64,000 nucleotides of DNA from Paracoccus sanguinis. GTDB taxonomy: Bacteria > Pseudomonadota > Alphaproteobacteria > Rhodobacterales > Rhodobacteraceae. The translations under genes and the position numbers were made by a program. Where the stretch lies: assembly GCF_900106665.1 (NCBI RefSeq), contig NZ_FNNA01000002.1, positions 310,001-374,000 of the forward strand. The letters run 5' to 3'. Positions 27,533 to 38,433 of the stretch are shown in pieces; the stretch's first letter is position 1, and each line of letters starts with the position of its first letter. A model generated the notes under the pieces. The model made no database searches, was not told the DNA's origin, and saw only the letters and a program-made list of their open reading frames with translations.

Positions 27533-28228
27533 TCAGTCCGCGGACCCGACCGAAAGCGTCACCGGCGCGAGCCCGTCGATCCGCCCCTCGAGCCGGTCGC
27601 CGGGGACCACGGCCCCCACCCCCGCCGGGGTGCCCGTCATGATCAGGTCGCCCGGCCCAAGCCGTTCGTAGCGCGAGAGGTCCGCGATCAGCTCGGGCAC
27701 GCGCCAGACCATCTCGGCCAGCACCGCGTCCTGCCGCAGGTCGCCGTTCACGCTGAGCGCGATGCGCTGCGCGTCCGGGCTGAACCCGGCGACGGGCGTC
27801 AGCGGCCCGATCACCGCGCTGCCCGCGAAGTCCTTGCCCATCGACCAGGGCCGCCGCTTGTCCTTGGCCGCCGCCTGCAGGTCGCGGCGGGTCATGTCGA
27901 GCCCGACGCCGTAGCCCCAGACCAGCCCCAGCGCCGCCTCGGGCGCGACGCGGAACCCCGCGGTCCCCAGCGCCACCACCAGCTCGACCTCATGGTGCAG
28001 GTCGGCGGTCGCGGGGGGATAGGGCTGGGTCGTCCCCGAGGGGACCACCGCCAGCGCGGACTTGGTGAAGTAGAACGGCGCCTCGCGGTCGACCTCGGCC
28101 CCCATCTCGGCGGCGTGGGCGGCGTAGTTGCGCCCGACGCAGAACACCCGGCGGACCGGGAAGCGGGCGTCGGAGCCGTCGACCGGAAGGGTTGGCCAGT
28201 CGGGGGCGGGAAAGAGCAGAGCGGTCAT
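27533..28228 (-). CDS. Fumarylacetoacetate hydrolase family protein
   Basis: 231-residue hydrolase. Opening VFCVGRNYAAHAAEM, then the metal-binding HHEVELVVALG near residue 80, and MTGTPAGVGAVVPGD near residue 205 are hallmarks of the family (fumarylpyruvate hydrolase, acylpyruvase). ATG at 28228 begins MTALLFPAPDWP. The substrate is probably an acylpyruvate or fumarylpyruvate. It lies downstream of fumC on the same strand with a small possible gene between. Not linked clearly to the hydroxyproline genes. Confidence 0.9.
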   Translation of the reverse strand: MTALLFPAPDWPTLPVDGSDARFPVRRVFCVGRNYAAHAAEMGAEVDREAPFYFTKSALAVVPSGTTQPYPPATADLHHEVELVVALGTAGFRVAPEAALGLVWGYGVGLDMTRRDLQAAAKDKRRPWSMGKDFAGSAVIGPLTPVAGFSPDAQRIALSVNGDLRQDAVLAEMVWRVPELIADLSRYERLGPGDLIMTGTPAGVGAVVPGDRLEGRIDGLAPVTLSVGSAD

Positions 28229-28260
28229 GCGGGTCACCCGGGGTTGAGGGGCCGGCGGCC

Positions 28261-28407
28261 TCACCGCCAGCCCGAGAGGACGAACGGCGCCAGCAGCGCC
28301 GCCAGCACGAACGCGGAGCCGCGCAGGCTGGCGCGGCCGACCGGCGCCGCGAGGCGGGCGTGGTGAGCGCGGATGCCCCGGCCCGCCGCCGCGAGCCCTC
28401 GCGCCAC
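28261..28407 (-). CDS. Possible small single-pass membrane protein
   Basis: A GTG-started frame of 48 residues between fumC and the FAH-family gene. It has an Arg-rich N-terminus and one hydrophobic helix (GSAFVLAALLAPFVLSGW). The fit of the frame into the gap, ending 32 bp before the next start, is suggestive, but no homologue is recognised and no strong ribosome site is visible. It could also be noise of GC-rich DNA. Confidence 0.3.
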   Translation of the reverse strand: MARGLAAAGRGIRAHHARLAAPVGRASLRGSAFVLAALLAPFVLSGWR

Positions 28408-28444
28408 GACCCGGCGCAAGGGCGGCTCCGCGCCCCGCCGCGCC

Positions 28445-29839
<1,395 letters not shown>

Positions 29840-29903
29840 CCTCAATCCCCCTTGCGAGTCCTGGCGCGGCTTCTAGGCAAGCGGCCGCGGCTTGGCAACG
29901 GGT

Positions 29904-29915
29904 ATGCAATTGCAT
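29904..29915. promoter_or_regulatory. 12-bp perfect palindrome between fumC and the Hint gene
   Basis: ATGCAATTGCAT, perfectly palindromic, in the 239-bp divergent spacer, 65 bp before the fumC start. It looks like a dimeric operator. The regulator is unknown; the spacer also holds an A/T-rich patch near 29990. Confidence 0.4.
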
Positions 29916-30078
29916 GCCGACCAGGCCCGGCTTATCCCAACCGACAGGTCGCCGGCACGGGAAAGCTGTTTTCATCGGCGCGAAATCAGTTAAAATGGGA
30001 AAGCTTCGATAGCATGCGCTGTCTGCAAGGGACCGTTCGGCCCGCCCTTTTCGACCAGCGCAACGAAAAAGGTGCACG

Positions 30079-31026
30079 ATGGCGACTCTGGAATTCTCGC
30101 TGTATCAGTATACGGTCGTCAACGGTGCCGTGACCGAGGTGTCCGGCCTGCAGACCCTGACCGTCGACGACAAGAACGGCGACGGACTGCTTAGCCAGAA
30201 AGAGCTGGCGGCCTATTTCCAGAAACAGGGCCACGGCCATCTTTGGGGGATCGGCGGAACCGATCCCGCCCGCCCCGCCACCTTTACCGTGGGCGACACC
30301 GGGAACCTCAAGGACTTCACCCTGTTCACCACCAGCCTCTACGAGGTCGGGGACAAGGTCGACACCAGCGGGCTGGTGCAGAACTTCAAACCGTTCGATC
30401 CGCACGAGGCGGGCGTGCCCTGCTTTTCCGCCGCCACGCTGATCGAGACGGCACGCGGCCCCGTGGCCGCCGGCGACCTGGCGGTGGGCGACATGGTGCG
30501 CACCCGCGACGCCGGGCTGCAGCCGATCCGCTGGATCGGGCGGCGTGCGCTGGACACCGCCGCGCTGGAACGCGCGCCGCATCTGCGGCCGATCCGCATC
30601 CGGGCCGGCGCCTTGGGCGAGGGCTGCCCGGCGGCCGACTTGGTCGTGTCGCCGCAGCACCGCATCCTGGTCCGCTCGCGGATCGCCCAGCGCATGTTCG
30701 GCACGGACGAGGTGCTGGTCGCCGCCAAGCAACTGTGCCAGCTGGACGGAATCGACGTCGCGCAGGACCTGAGCGAAGTCGTCTACATCCATTTCCTGTT
30801 CGACGACCACCAGATCGTGTTCTCGAACGGCGCCGAGACGGAATCGCTGCTGGTCGGACCCGAGGCACTGAAATCCGTGGGCATCGCGGCCCGCGCCGAA
30901 ATCCTGGCCCTGTTCCCGGAACTGGCCGACCATGCGGCCGTGCCCGCCCGGACCGTGACCAGCGGCCGGATGGCCCGCAAGCTGGCGGTGCGCCACCTGC
31001 AGAACCAACGGCCGCTGGTCAACTGA
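30079..31026 (+). CDS. Hint-domain protein with EF-hand motif
   Basis: 315-residue protein of the Rhodobacterales Hint_2 type. Residues 31-42 (DKNGDGLLSQKE) match the EF-hand calcium loop at every key position (D1, N3, D5, G6, S9, E12). The Hint part starts at Cys115 (PCFSAATLIET), runs through DLAVGDMVRTRD and has SPQHRILV near residue 195. Hint domains self-cleave at the Cys and occur in secreted RTX-type proteins. Here no C-terminal partner follows and no signal peptide is visible, so it may be exported by a type I system. Role unknown. Confidence 0.85.
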   Translation: MATLEFSLYQYTVVNGAVTEVSGLQTLTVDDKNGDGLLSQKELAAYFQKQGHGHLWGIGGTDPARPATFTVGDTGNLKDFTLFTTSLYEVGDKVDTSGLVQNFKPFDPHEAGVPCFSAATLIETARGPVAAGDLAVGDMVRTRDAGLQPIRWIGRRALDTAALERAPHLRPIRIRAGALGEGCPAADLVVSPQHRILVRSRIAQRMFGTDEVLVAAKQLCQLDGIDVAQDLSEVVYIHFLFDDHQIVFSNGAETESLLVGPEALKSVGIAARAEILALFPELADHAAVPARTVTSGRMARKLAVRHLQNQRPLVN

Positions 31027-31075
31027 CCTCGGCTCGTCGTCCGTCGCGCGGGCACGGCGCGCGCCTGTCGGCGCG

Positions 31076-31633
31076 TCAGCCCGGGGCCTGGCGAAAGATA
31101 TAAACCTGCGCCGGCGGCAGGTTCATCCAGATGCGGCGGCTGCGGGTATGGGTCAGGCCGAGATCGGCCCGCACCCGCGCCGACAGCGGCGGCTGGGTGC
31201 CATAGGTGATCTGCACAAAGGGCGCGCCCGGCTTCAGCATCCACAGCGCCGACCCGACGATGGCGTGCTGCATTTCATCGGACATCGGCAGGGTCGGCAC
31301 GCCAGAGATCACCGCGTCCAGACCGCCCCGCCCGACATTCACCATGTCCTGCGCCGGACGGTTATGCACCGTCGTGCCAGGGAACAGGCTGCGGAGCCGG
31401 TCGCAGAACGCGGCGTTCAGTTCGTACAGCTCGAGCCTCTCGGGCGCGAGGCCGCGATCGAGGATGGCGCGGGTGATGGTGCCCGTCCCTGCCCCGATCT
31501 CTGCGACTGCCTGCATGTCCGGGCGGACGATGCGTGCCATTTCGCGCGCCGCGGCGCTGGCTGTCGGCGCGATGGCACGGATCTCGGTCGGGCGGCGGAT
31601 CAGCTGGCCGAGAAAGAGAGAGAGGTCGGACAT
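31076..31633 (-). CDS. PmtA-like SAM-dependent methyltransferase
   Basis: 185-residue methyltransferase. The SAM motif is AEIGAGTGTIT near residue 45, followed by LELYELNAAFCDRL, and a later GVPTLPMSD replaces the usual DPPY block. It resembles the Rhodobacter phosphatidylethanolamine N-methyltransferase family, which makes phosphatidylcholine. ATG at 31633 begins MSDLSLFLGQLIRRP. The lipid substrate is inferred; another small-molecule or rRNA target is possible. Cytoplasmic, membrane-associated. Confidence 0.78.
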   Translation of the reverse strand: MSDLSLFLGQLIRRPTEIRAIAPTASAAAREMARIVRPDMQAVAEIGAGTGTITRAILDRGLAPERLELYELNAAFCDRLRSLFPGTTVHNRPAQDMVNVGRGGLDAVISGVPTLPMSDEMQHAIVGSALWMLKPGAPFVQITYGTQPPLSARVRADLGLTHTRSRRIWMNLPPAQVYIFRQAPG

Positions 31634-31769
31634 CGGGGCTCTCATGCGGGGGGCGGGTTCCGCCCTCCCTTAGCCGCCCGATGTGACAGTCGCGCCGCGG
31701 CCCCGTGTCGGTCGCGCGTCAGTCCCGCGACGGTCCGATGTCAGCCGGAGGCCGCTGCGCCGTTCGCGG

Positions 31770-32240
31770 CTATTTTCGCCACTTGTCGAGGCTGACGACC
31801 TCGGCCCCGCCGGTGGCGGGGGTCGAGGGCGCGGCGGCCTCGGGCTCGGCCGGGGCCTCGGCGGGCTCCTCGTCGTCCTCGCCGTCCTCCTGCGTCTCGA
31901 ACCGCAGCCCGAACTCGACCGAAGGGTCAACGAAGGTCCGCAGCGAATCGAACGGGATGTAGAGCGGCTCGGGCGAGTTGCCGAAGTTCAGCGTGATCGC
32001 GAACCCCTCGTGCGTCACCGACAGGTTCTCGAACCAGTGCTGGATGACGATGGTCATTTCCTCGGGATAGCGCTCGCGCAGCCAGTCGGCCATCTCGACC
32101 CCCTCGTCGCGGGTGTCGAAGGTAATGAAGAAATGATGCTCGCCCGGCAGGCCGTCCTCGGCCACGGCCTGCAGCACATCGGCGATCAAACCCTGCATCG
32201 CCCGATGCATCATGCCGCCATAGTCGATTCCGCGTGCCAT
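31770..32240 (-). CDS. ClpXP adaptor SspB-like protein
   Basis: 156 residues. An alpha/beta N-terminal fold of the alphaproteobacterial SspB type (IDYGGMMHRAMQGLI opening, HHFFITFDTR near residue 36) is followed by an acidic, disordered linker of E, D, A and P. The extreme C-terminus is VVSLDKWRK, the ClpX-binding tail of adaptors. It probably delivers ssrA-tagged or other substrates to ClpXP in the cytoplasm. It lies upstream of the methyltransferase gene and downstream of the tRNA-Asp pair on the same strand. Confidence 0.9.
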   Translation of the reverse strand: MARGIDYGGMMHRAMQGLIADVLQAVAEDGLPGEHHFFITFDTRDEGVEMADWLRERYPEEMTIVIQHWFENLSVTHEGFAITLNFGNSPEPLYIPFDSLRTFVDPSVEFGLRFETQEDGEDDEEPAEAPAEPEAAAPSTPATGGAEVVSLDKWRK

Positions 32241-32360
32241 GTGGCGTCTCTCCTGCAGGCTCGTCCCTTGGGTCGAGCATAGGGATGGCGCGGGGAATGA
32301 AAAGCCCGGCGCGTCGGGGCGACGCGGCGGCGCATCGGTCAGGTGGGGGGAGGGGAAGGA

Positions 32361-32437
32361 TGGCGCGGTTGACGGGGCTCGAACCCGCGACCCCCGGCGT
32401 GACAGGCCGGTACTCTAACCAACTGAGCTACAACCGC
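32361..32437 (-). tRNA. tRNA-Asp (anticodon GTC), copy 1
   Basis: 77 nt including an encoded CCA. Cloverleaf: acceptor GCGGTTG, D arm with GCTCAGTTGGTTAGAG, anticodon loop CTGTCAC, T arm GGGTTCGAGCCC. Anticodon GTC is at 32403-32401. Identical to the copy at 32465-32541. Confidence 0.97.
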
Positions 32438-32464
32438 GCATGGTCCAGGGCGATGGTGTGGTGG

Positions 32465-32541
32465 TGGCGCGGTTGACGGGGCTCGAACCCGCGACCCCCG
32501 GCGTGACAGGCCGGTACTCTAACCAACTGAGCTACAACCGC
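32465..32541 (-). tRNA. tRNA-Asp (anticodon GTC), copy 2
   Basis: 77 nt with encoded CCA; the same sequence as the copy 27 bp further left. Anticodon GTC is at 32507-32505. The two are tandem on the minus strand and probably cotranscribed from a promoter to the right. Confidence 0.97.
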
Positions 32542-32702
32542 CCAACCACACCCGGATCGCCTCCGGGGTGCGGGGGGTTTACGCAGCCCCGCCGGTGCGG
32601 TCAAGCGACAAAGCGCGGGTCGGAGGGGTTTCCCGCAAAAAACCCCCCGACCCCGGACGCGGGCGCGTGGCGGTGCCGTGATCACACCGGCGCGGAACGT
32701 GA

Positions 32703-32728
32703 AAAGGCCCCGCGGGTGCGGGGCCTTT
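32703..32728 (-). terminator. Terminator of the larger PRC-barrel gene
   Basis: Perfect 11-bp stem (32703-32713 with 32718-32728, loop gggt), 25 bp after the stop. On the minus strand it ends in TTTT. Confidence 0.75.
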
Positions 32729-32752
32729 CCGGTCCAGAAGCCGAGCCTCGGA

Positions 32753-33967
32753 TCAGTTGCGGGTGTAGGCCGTCAGGTTTTCGATCTGGTCGGCGGGGGT
32801 GCCGACATAGGCCTCGAGGTCGCCCGCGGCGGTGCGCTGGAACGAGATCTGGTCCAGCGGGTAGGAAACCTGACGCTCGCCGATCCCGAGGAAACCGCCC
32901 ACCGACACGATGGCCGCGTTGTTCGCGGCGTCGAAGGCGTCGATCTCGCCGATTTCGCGGTAGTCGTTGCCTTCGCGGGCAAAGACCTGCAGCCCGTCGA
33001 GGCCCTCGCCGGTCACTTCACCGGCCGGGACGGCGGTATAGCCCTCACGCAGCGCGATGTCCGAGGCCATCACCGGGGCCACGGCCACGGTGCCGTCGGC
33101 GGGCGCCGCGGCGGGGTCCGCGGCCGGGGCAGCGGCGCCGGCGGCGGGGGTCGCGCCGGTCACGTTGACCGCGGCATCACCCTGCTCGACCTTGACCTGA
33201 GCCTCGCCGGCCTTCTCGACCGCGACTTCCGGGGCCGGGGCGGCGCCGACGTTGACCTGCGCTTCGCCGGTCTGCTGGACGTCGACGGTGGCCTCGTTCT
33301 GGCGGATCTCGACCTGGGCCTCGTTGGCCTTGGTCACCTCGACCTGCGCCTCGGCGTCGGTCACGTTGACCTTCGCATCGGCGCTCTCGACCACGACGCG
33401 CGGCTCGGGCTGGACGAAGGAGACGACCGGCTCGGGCACGTCGACGGTGACCACCGGGGTCACGTCACCCACGGTCACGACCGGATCGGGCAGCGCGACC
33501 GAGACGACCGGCTGCGGGATGTTGACGGTGACGGTCGGCTCGGCCTGGGTCACGGTGATCTTCGGGGCGCACTGCTCGACGTTCACCTCGGGCGGGGCCT
33601 GGGTGACGGTCACGGTCGGCTCGGGCTGTTCCACAGTCACCTGCGGCGCGGGCTGGTTCACCTTGACGTCCGGGGTCGGCACGTTGACGTTCACGGTCGG
33701 CTCGGCCTGCTGGACGACGACCTGGCCGCCGGGGACGGCAACGGTCGCGTCGGTCGCCGGGGCGACGGCGGGGGCGGTGGTTGCCGCATCGGTCGCGGCC
33801 GGGGCCGTGGTCGCCGCGTCGGTTGCCGCAGGCGCGGTCGCCGCAGGCGCGGTCGCATCGGCGGCGGGCGCGGTCGTCTCGGCCGGGGCCGGGGCCGTCT
33901 GGGCCATCGCGCCGGCTGCGACGAAGGACAGGGCGGCCGCGGTGCCCAGAAGCTGCTTGATCATCAT
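32753..33967 (-). CDS. PRC-barrel envelope protein with beta-repeat linker
   Basis: 404 residues. A signal peptide (LLGTAAALSFVAAGAMA, ending AQT) comes first. Then an Ala/Thr/Pro-rich stretch to about residue 85. Residues 85-250 are about 14 repeats of a ~10-residue beta pattern, P-x-V-x-V-x-Q, shown as EPTVTVTQA and similar. A second Ala/Pro-rich stretch follows. Residues 315-400 form a PRC-barrel-like domain with SVGGFLGIGERQVSYPLDQI. It is probably periplasmic. Function unknown. It is the twin of the gene at 34146, with a hairpin between them. ATG at 33967 is used; 33964 is also possible. Confidence 0.85.
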   Translation of the reverse strand: MMIKQLLGTAAALSFVAAGAMAQTAPAPAETTAPAADATAPAATAPAATDAATTAPAATDAATTAPAVAPATDATVAVPGGQVVVQQAEPTVNVNVPTPDVKVNQPAPQVTVEQPEPTVTVTQAPPEVNVEQCAPKITVTQAEPTVTVNIPQPVVSVALPDPVVTVGDVTPVVTVDVPEPVVSFVQPEPRVVVESADAKVNVTDAEAQVEVTKANEAQVEIRQNEATVDVQQTGEAQVNVGAAPAPEVAVEKAGEAQVKVEQGDAAVNVTGATPAAGAAAPAADPAAAPADGTVAVAPVMASDIALREGYTAVPAGEVTGEGLDGLQVFAREGNDYREIGEIDAFDAANNAAIVSVGGFLGIGERQVSYPLDQISFQRTAAGDLEAYVGTPADQIENLTAYTRN

Positions 33968-34079
33968 GGGGAGTTTCCTCTCGGTCATTCTAAGGTCATT
34001 TTTGTTATGACGTGCCCGCCGGTGTCTCAGGCATCGGTGTCACAACAACTTGACCCGCCTCGGGTTCCCCAGAATTGGA

Positions 34080-34102
34080 AAGGGCGCCCCGGGGGCGCCC
34101 TT
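34080..34102 (-). terminator. Hairpin between the two PRC-barrel genes
   Basis: Perfect 10-bp stem (34080-34089 with 34093-34102, loop cgg), 43 bp after the stop of the smaller gene, with TTTCCAATTC following on the minus strand. Confidence 0.65.
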
Positions 34103-34145
34103 GTTCTTTGTTAAGTGGGGTGGCCGCCGCGATGGCAGCCACGGA

Positions 34146-34940
34146 TCACTTGAGCACGGTGGTCGAGTCGAAGTCGGGCAGCGCCTCGAGCTCTTCCTTG
34201 GTGAAGTTGGTCGCGTAGAACACGTCGTCACCGATGCGGACCAGGTGCAGGGCGTCTTTGCCCAGCAGCACGGTCTTGGCGCCGAGGCCCAGGAACCCGC
34301 CGATGTCAGCGGTGTAGCCCATGATGTTGCCCTCGGGGTCGACCACGATGTCGCCGACCTTGGCGATGTCGGTCCACTCGGCCGGACGCTCGGTCATGGT
34401 CGTATCGGCCCACGCGGTCGAGGACGGCTGGTTGGTCGTCCAGATCCGGCGGTTCATGATGTAGGAACCGAGCAGACCGGGGTTCTCGGCCGACATCACA
34501 GGCGCGTCGACGTCGGGGGCCACGACAACGGCGTCAGCCGGGGTCGCGGTGGTCGCCGTGGTGGTGGTCGTCGCGGCCGGCGCCGTGGTGGTGGTCGCAG
34601 CCGGAGCGGTCGTGGTCGTGGTGGTCGCGGTGCCCGCGGTCGCGGCCGCGTCGGCCTTGTCCTCGGCCTTGTCCGCCGCATCCTCGGCGCGGTCGGCGGC
34701 ATCCTCGGCCTTGTCGGCGGCCGAGGTCGTCACGGCCTCGTCGACCTTGTTGCCGGCGGCATCAACCGCGTTCTCGGCCTTGTCGGCGGCGTCCTCGGCC
34801 TTGTCGCCCGCGGCGGCCACCGGGTCGGCGACGGTCGTGGTGGTGGTCGTGGCCGGTGCAGGCGCCGGGGCGGCGGTCTGCGCCATGGCGAAACCGGTCA
34901 GCGCAAGCGACGAGGTCGCGGCGAGAAGCAAAGCTTTCAT
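34146..34940 (-). CDS. PRC-barrel envelope protein with DKAED coiled repeats
   Basis: 264 residues. A signal peptide ends near residue 22 (ALTGFAMA). Thr-rich and Ala-rich linkers flank a helical region with repeated DKAEDAADKAE (residues 45-100), likely an alpha-helical coil. A PRC-barrel domain occupies roughly residues 190-255, with IGGFLGLGAKTVLLGKDALHL. It shares domain order and the FLGLG/FLGIG block with the protein at 32753, so the two probably arose by duplication. Periplasmic or envelope-bound. Function unknown. Confidence 0.85.
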   Translation of the reverse strand: MKALLLAATSSLALTGFAMAQTAAPAPAPATTTTTTVADPVAAAGDKAEDAADKAENAVDAAGNKVDEAVTTSAADKAEDAADRAEDAADKAEDKADAAATAGTATTTTTTAPAATTTTAPAATTTTTATTATPADAVVVAPDVDAPVMSAENPGLLGSYIMNRRIWTTNQPSSTAWADTTMTERPAEWTDIAKVGDIVVDPEGNIMGYTADIGGFLGLGAKTVLLGKDALHLVRIGDDVFYATNFTKEELEALPDFDSTTVLK

Positions 34941-35078
34941 CGGGTCAGTCCTTCCTCTAGGTCTCGGCGGCGACCCTTCCGGACCCCCGCTTCGAGCCGA
35001 CAACGCACCCCGCGAGAAAGTCGTTCCCTCGGAAATGTTTCCGCGCCGCCGGCGAGGCGGCCGCCCGCCGCGCGCCCC

Positions 35079-36203
35079 TTACGGAGCGCTGATCCGCCCC
35101 CCGCAGACCGGGCCCGGAACGCCGGTCGTGGACGGCCCCGAGGTCGGCAACCCGCGCAGCACCCGCACGGCGAGAAAGGCGAAGGCCTGCGCCTCGATCA
35201 TGTCGCCGTCGAGGCCGGCGGCCTCGACCGGCTGCACCGCGACGCCCGTGCGGGTGCCCAGCGCCGCCATCAGCGCCGCGTTCCGCCGCCCGCCGCCGCA
35301 GACGAGGATCGACGCCGGGCGCGCCGGCAGCAGCGCCAGCCCCACCCCCACCGCCGCCGCCGCGGCGTGGACCAGGGTCGCCGCGGCATCGGCGTCATCC
35401 ATCTGCGCGACCGCCGGGCCGAGCGCCGCGAAGGCATCCCGGTCCAGCGACTTGGGCGCCGGCCGGGCGAAATACGGGTGGCGCAGGAAGTCCGCGATCA
35501 CCGCCTCGCGCGGGGCCCCCGCGGCGGCCAGCGCCCCGCCCTCGTCGCGCGCAGCACCCCGTCGCGCCCGCATCAGGTCGTTCAGCGGCGCGTTCGCCGG
35601 GCCGGTGTCGAAGGCAAGGCAGGCACCCAGCGGATCGGCCGCGCGCGGGTCGCACCAGGTCAGGTTGCCGACCCCGCCGAGGTTGAGGAACACCACCGGC
35701 GCGGACGGCAGTCGCCCCTGCCCGACCGCCCAGCGGGCCAGCGCATGGTGAAAGACCGGCACCAGCGGCGCCCCCTCGCCGCCCTGCCGCACGTCCTCGG
35801 TGCGAAAGTCCCACACCACGGGCCGCCCGGTCGCCCGCGCCAGCCGCCACCCCTGCCCGGCCTGGTGGGTCCGCCCCCCGCCCGGATCATGGGCAAGCGT
35901 CTGGCCGTGGTAGCCGATCACCGCCGCCTCGGGGAAATCCGCCGCGAGCGCCGCGTGCGAGGCGACCGACAGCGCCGCCGCCGCCGCGACCCCCGGCTCA
36001 CCCGGCCAGCGCCCGAGGGCGGCGTGCAGCACGTCGGCCTCGGCCGCGCCGTAGGGGCGAAAGCCGCTGCGCCCGAAATCCGCGATCTCCTCGCCGTCGG
36101 TCATCAGCACCGCCGCATCGACCCCGTCGAGCGAGGTGCCCGACATCATCCCCAGCGCCGTGACCAACCGGCCCCGGGTCAGGCCCCCCGCCGTGCCGAA
36201 CAT
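35079..36203 (-). CDS. anmK: Anhydro-N-acetylmuramic acid kinase
   Basis: 374-residue kinase that phosphorylates and opens 1,6-anhydro-MurNAc from peptidoglycan turnover. N-terminal [18 protein letters not shown] holds the nucleotide and sugar motif; [13 protein letters not shown] and [11 protein letters not shown] are later family blocks. ATG at 36203 ([13 protein letters not shown]) is chosen because upstream frames enter the tyrS leader. It is divergent from tyrS, a neighbourhood seen in other proteobacteria. Cytoplasmic. It may recycle fragments released by AmiC and lytic enzymes. Confidence 0.95.
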   Translation of the reverse strand: MFGTAGGLTRGRLVTALGMMSGTSLDGVDAAVLMTDGEEIADFGRSGFRPYGAAEADVLHAALGRWPGEPGVAAAAALSVASHAALAADFPEAAVIGYHGQTLAHDPGGGRTHQAGQGWRLARATGRPVVWDFRTEDVRQGGEGAPLVPVFHHALARWAVGQGRLPSAPVVFLNLGGVGNLTWCDPRAADPLGACLAFDTGPANAPLNDLMRARRGAARDEGGALAAAGAPREAVIADFLRHPYFARPAPKSLDRDAFAALGPAVAQMDDADAAATLVHAAAAAVGVGLALLPARPASILVCGGGRRNAALMAALGTRTGVAVQPVEAAGLDGDMIEAQAFAFLAVRVLRGLPTSGPSTTGVPGPVCGGRISAP

Positions 36204-36294
36204 CCGCCCCTCACTTTCCCTTGCCCCTGCCCGGCTGTATAGCCACGTCGAAACCTGGGGAAAAACCCCTGCCACCCGACCCGGAGCTGCGCCG

Positions 36295-37542
36295 ATGACC
36301 ACATACCGTCCGAAATCCGACTTTCTCGGCGTGATGATCGAGCGCGGCTATCTGGCCGACTGCACCGACCTTCAGGCCCTCGACGAGGCGCTGATCGAGG
36401 GGCCGGTCACCGCCTACATCGGCTACGACGCCACGGCGGCCAGCCTGCACGTCGGGCACCTGCTCAATATCATGATGCTGCGCTGGTTCCAGAAGACCGG
36501 CAACCGCCCGATCACGCTGATGGGCGGCGGCACCACCAAGGTCGGCGACCCGTCCTTCCGGTCCGAGGAGCGCCCGCTGCTCGACGATGCCGCCATCCAG
36601 CGCAACATCGACGGCATGGGGCAGGTCTTCGCGCGCTACCTCGACTACGGCCCCGAGGGCGCGCGGATGCTCAACAACGCCGAATGGCTCGACGGGCTCA
36701 ACTACCTCGAGTTCCTGCGCGACATCGGCCGGCATTTCTCGGTCAACCGGATGCTGTCGTTCGAAAGCGTCAAGTCGCGGCTCGACCGCGAACAGTCGCT
36801 GTCGTTCCTCGAGTTCAACTACATGATCCTGCAGGCCTACGACTTCCTCGAGCTCTACCGCCGCTACGACTGCCGGCTGCAGATGGGCGGGTCGGACCAG
36901 TGGGGCAACATCGTCAACGGGATCGACCTGACCCGCCGGGTGCTCGACCGCGAGATCTGGGGCCTGACCTCGCCGCTGCTGGCGACCTCGGACGGGCGCA
37001 AGATGGGCAAGTCGGCGGGCGGCGCGGTGTGGCTGAACGGCGCGATGCTGTCGCCCTACGAGTTCTGGCAGTTCTGGCGCAACACCACCGACGCCGACGT
37101 CGGCCGCTTCCTCAAGCTCTACACCGAGCTGCCGGTTGCGGAATGCGAGCGTCTGGGCGCGCTCGGCGGGTCCGAGATCAACGCGGCCAAGGTGCGGCTG
37201 GCCAACGAGGTCACGGCGCTGCTGCACGGTCCCGACGCCGCCGCCTCGGCCGAGGCGACCGCCCGCGAGGTGTTCGAGCAGGGCGGCGCCGGCGGCGACC
37301 TCGAGGTGGTGACGCTGCCCGCCGCGGTGCTGGCCGAGGGCGTGAGCGTCCAGCAGATGCTGGTGCAGGCGGGGCTGGTCGGCTCGGGGAAAGAGGCCAA
37401 GCGGCTGATCGCCGAGGGCGGGCTCAGGCTCGACAACGCCGCCGTCAGCGACCCGCAGGCGATGGTCACGGCCGCGACGGTGGGCGACGGGATCAAGGTC
37501 TCGATCGGCAAGAAGAAGCACCGGATGCTGCGCCCGGCATGA
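36295..37542 (+). CDS. tyrS: Tyrosyl-tRNA synthetase
   Basis: 415-residue class I synthetase. HIGH-type HVGH near residue 52 ([14 protein letters not shown]), KMSKS-type KMGKS near residue 237, and a C-terminal S4 RNA-binding domain. It attaches Tyr to tRNA-Tyr. ATG at 36295 follows GGAG. The stop overlaps the psuK start as ATGA. The long shadow frame on the opposite strand is not real. Confidence 0.97.
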   Translation: MTTYRPKSDFLGVMIERGYLADCTDLQALDEALIEGPVTAYIGYDATAASLHVGHLLNIMMLRWFQKTGNRPITLMGGGTTKVGDPSFRSEERPLLDDAAIQRNIDGMGQVFARYLDYGPEGARMLNNAEWLDGLNYLEFLRDIGRHFSVNRMLSFESVKSRLDREQSLSFLEFNYMILQAYDFLELYRRYDCRLQMGGSDQWGNIVNGIDLTRRVLDREIWGLTSPLLATSDGRKMGKSAGGAVWLNGAMLSPYEFWQFWRNTTDADVGRFLKLYTELPVAECERLGALGGSEINAAKVRLANEVTALLHGPDAAASAEATAREVFEQGGAGGDLEVVTLPAAVLAEGVSVQQMLVQAGLVGSGKEAKRLIAEGGLRLDNAAVSDPQAMVTAATVGDGIKVSIGKKKHRMLRPA

Positions 37543-38429
37543 GCGCGGCCCTGCCCGTCCTCTGTCTCGGCGCGGTGCTCTGGGACGTGATCGGCCGCAG
37601 CCCGGCGCCGATGGGGCCGGGCGCGGACGTGCCGGGCCGCATCCGCCACCAGCCGGGGGGCGTCGCCCTCAACGTCGCCGCGGCGTTGGCCGCGCGCGGG
37701 CGGGCGGCGGCGGTGCTGGGCGCGGTCGGCACCGACCCCGAGGGCGCGGCGCTGATCGACGCGGCCCGCGCGCTGGGCGTGGGGGTGGACTGGGTTCACC
37801 GCGACCCGACGCGCCCCACCGACGCCTACATGGCGATCGAGGACAGCGAGGGGCTGATCGCCGCCATCGCCGACGCCCACTCGCTTGAGGCGGCGGGCGA
37901 GGCGGTGCTGGCGCCCCTGCGCGACGGCCGGCTGGGCAGCGCCGCCGCCCCGTGGCGAGGCCTCATCGTGGTGGACGGGAACCTTACGACCGCGCAGCTT
38001 GCGGCCATCGCCGCCGACCCGGCGCTTGCCCGCGCCGACCTGCGGGTGGTGCCGGCGAGCCCGGGCAAGGCCGAACGCCTCGCCCCGCTGATCGGGCCGG
38101 GTCACGTCACGCTCTACCTCAACCGCGCCGAGGCCGAGACGCTCGCCGGCCACCCCTGCGCCGGCGCGGCCGAGGCTGCCGCCGCAGTCGTCGCCCGCGG
38201 GGCGGCCCGCGTCCTCGTCACGGACGGCGCGCGCCCCGCCGCCTGCGCGGCCCGCGGGGCGGCCGAGGTGCTGACCCGCCAGCCGCCGCCCGTCACCATC
38301 GCCCGCGTCACCGGCGCAGGCGACTGCTTCCTCGCCGCCCATCTTCTGGCAGAAGAGCAGGGCGCCGACCGCGCCACGGCGCTCGACGCCGCCATCGCCG
38401 CCGCCGCCGCCCATGTCGCGGGACACTGA
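37539..38429 (+). CDS. psuK: PfkB-family kinase, probable pseudouridine kinase
   Basis: 296-residue sugar kinase. The substrate glycine pair is in [11 protein letters not shown] near residue 38, and the catalytic [13 protein letters not shown] lies near residue 258. PfkB kinases of this size next to psuG phosphorylate pseudouridine, feeding PsuG. Specificity is inferred from that pairing. It overlaps tyrS by four bases, so it is translated from the same message. Cytoplasmic. Confidence 0.88.
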   Translation: MSAALPVLCLGAVLWDVIGRSPAPMGPGADVPGRIRHQPGGVALNVAAALAARGRAAAVLGAVGTDPEGAALIDAARALGVGVDWVHRDPTRPTDAYMAIEDSEGLIAAIADAHSLEAAGEAVLAPLRDGRLGSAAAPWRGLIVVDGNLTTAQLAAIAADPALARADLRVVPASPGKAERLAPLIGPGHVTLYLNRAEAETLAGHPCAGAAEAAAAVVARGAARVLVTDGARPAACAARGAAEVLTRQPPPVTIARVTGAGDCFLAAHLLAEEQGADRATALDAAIAAAAAHVAGH

Positions 38430-38433
38430 TCTT

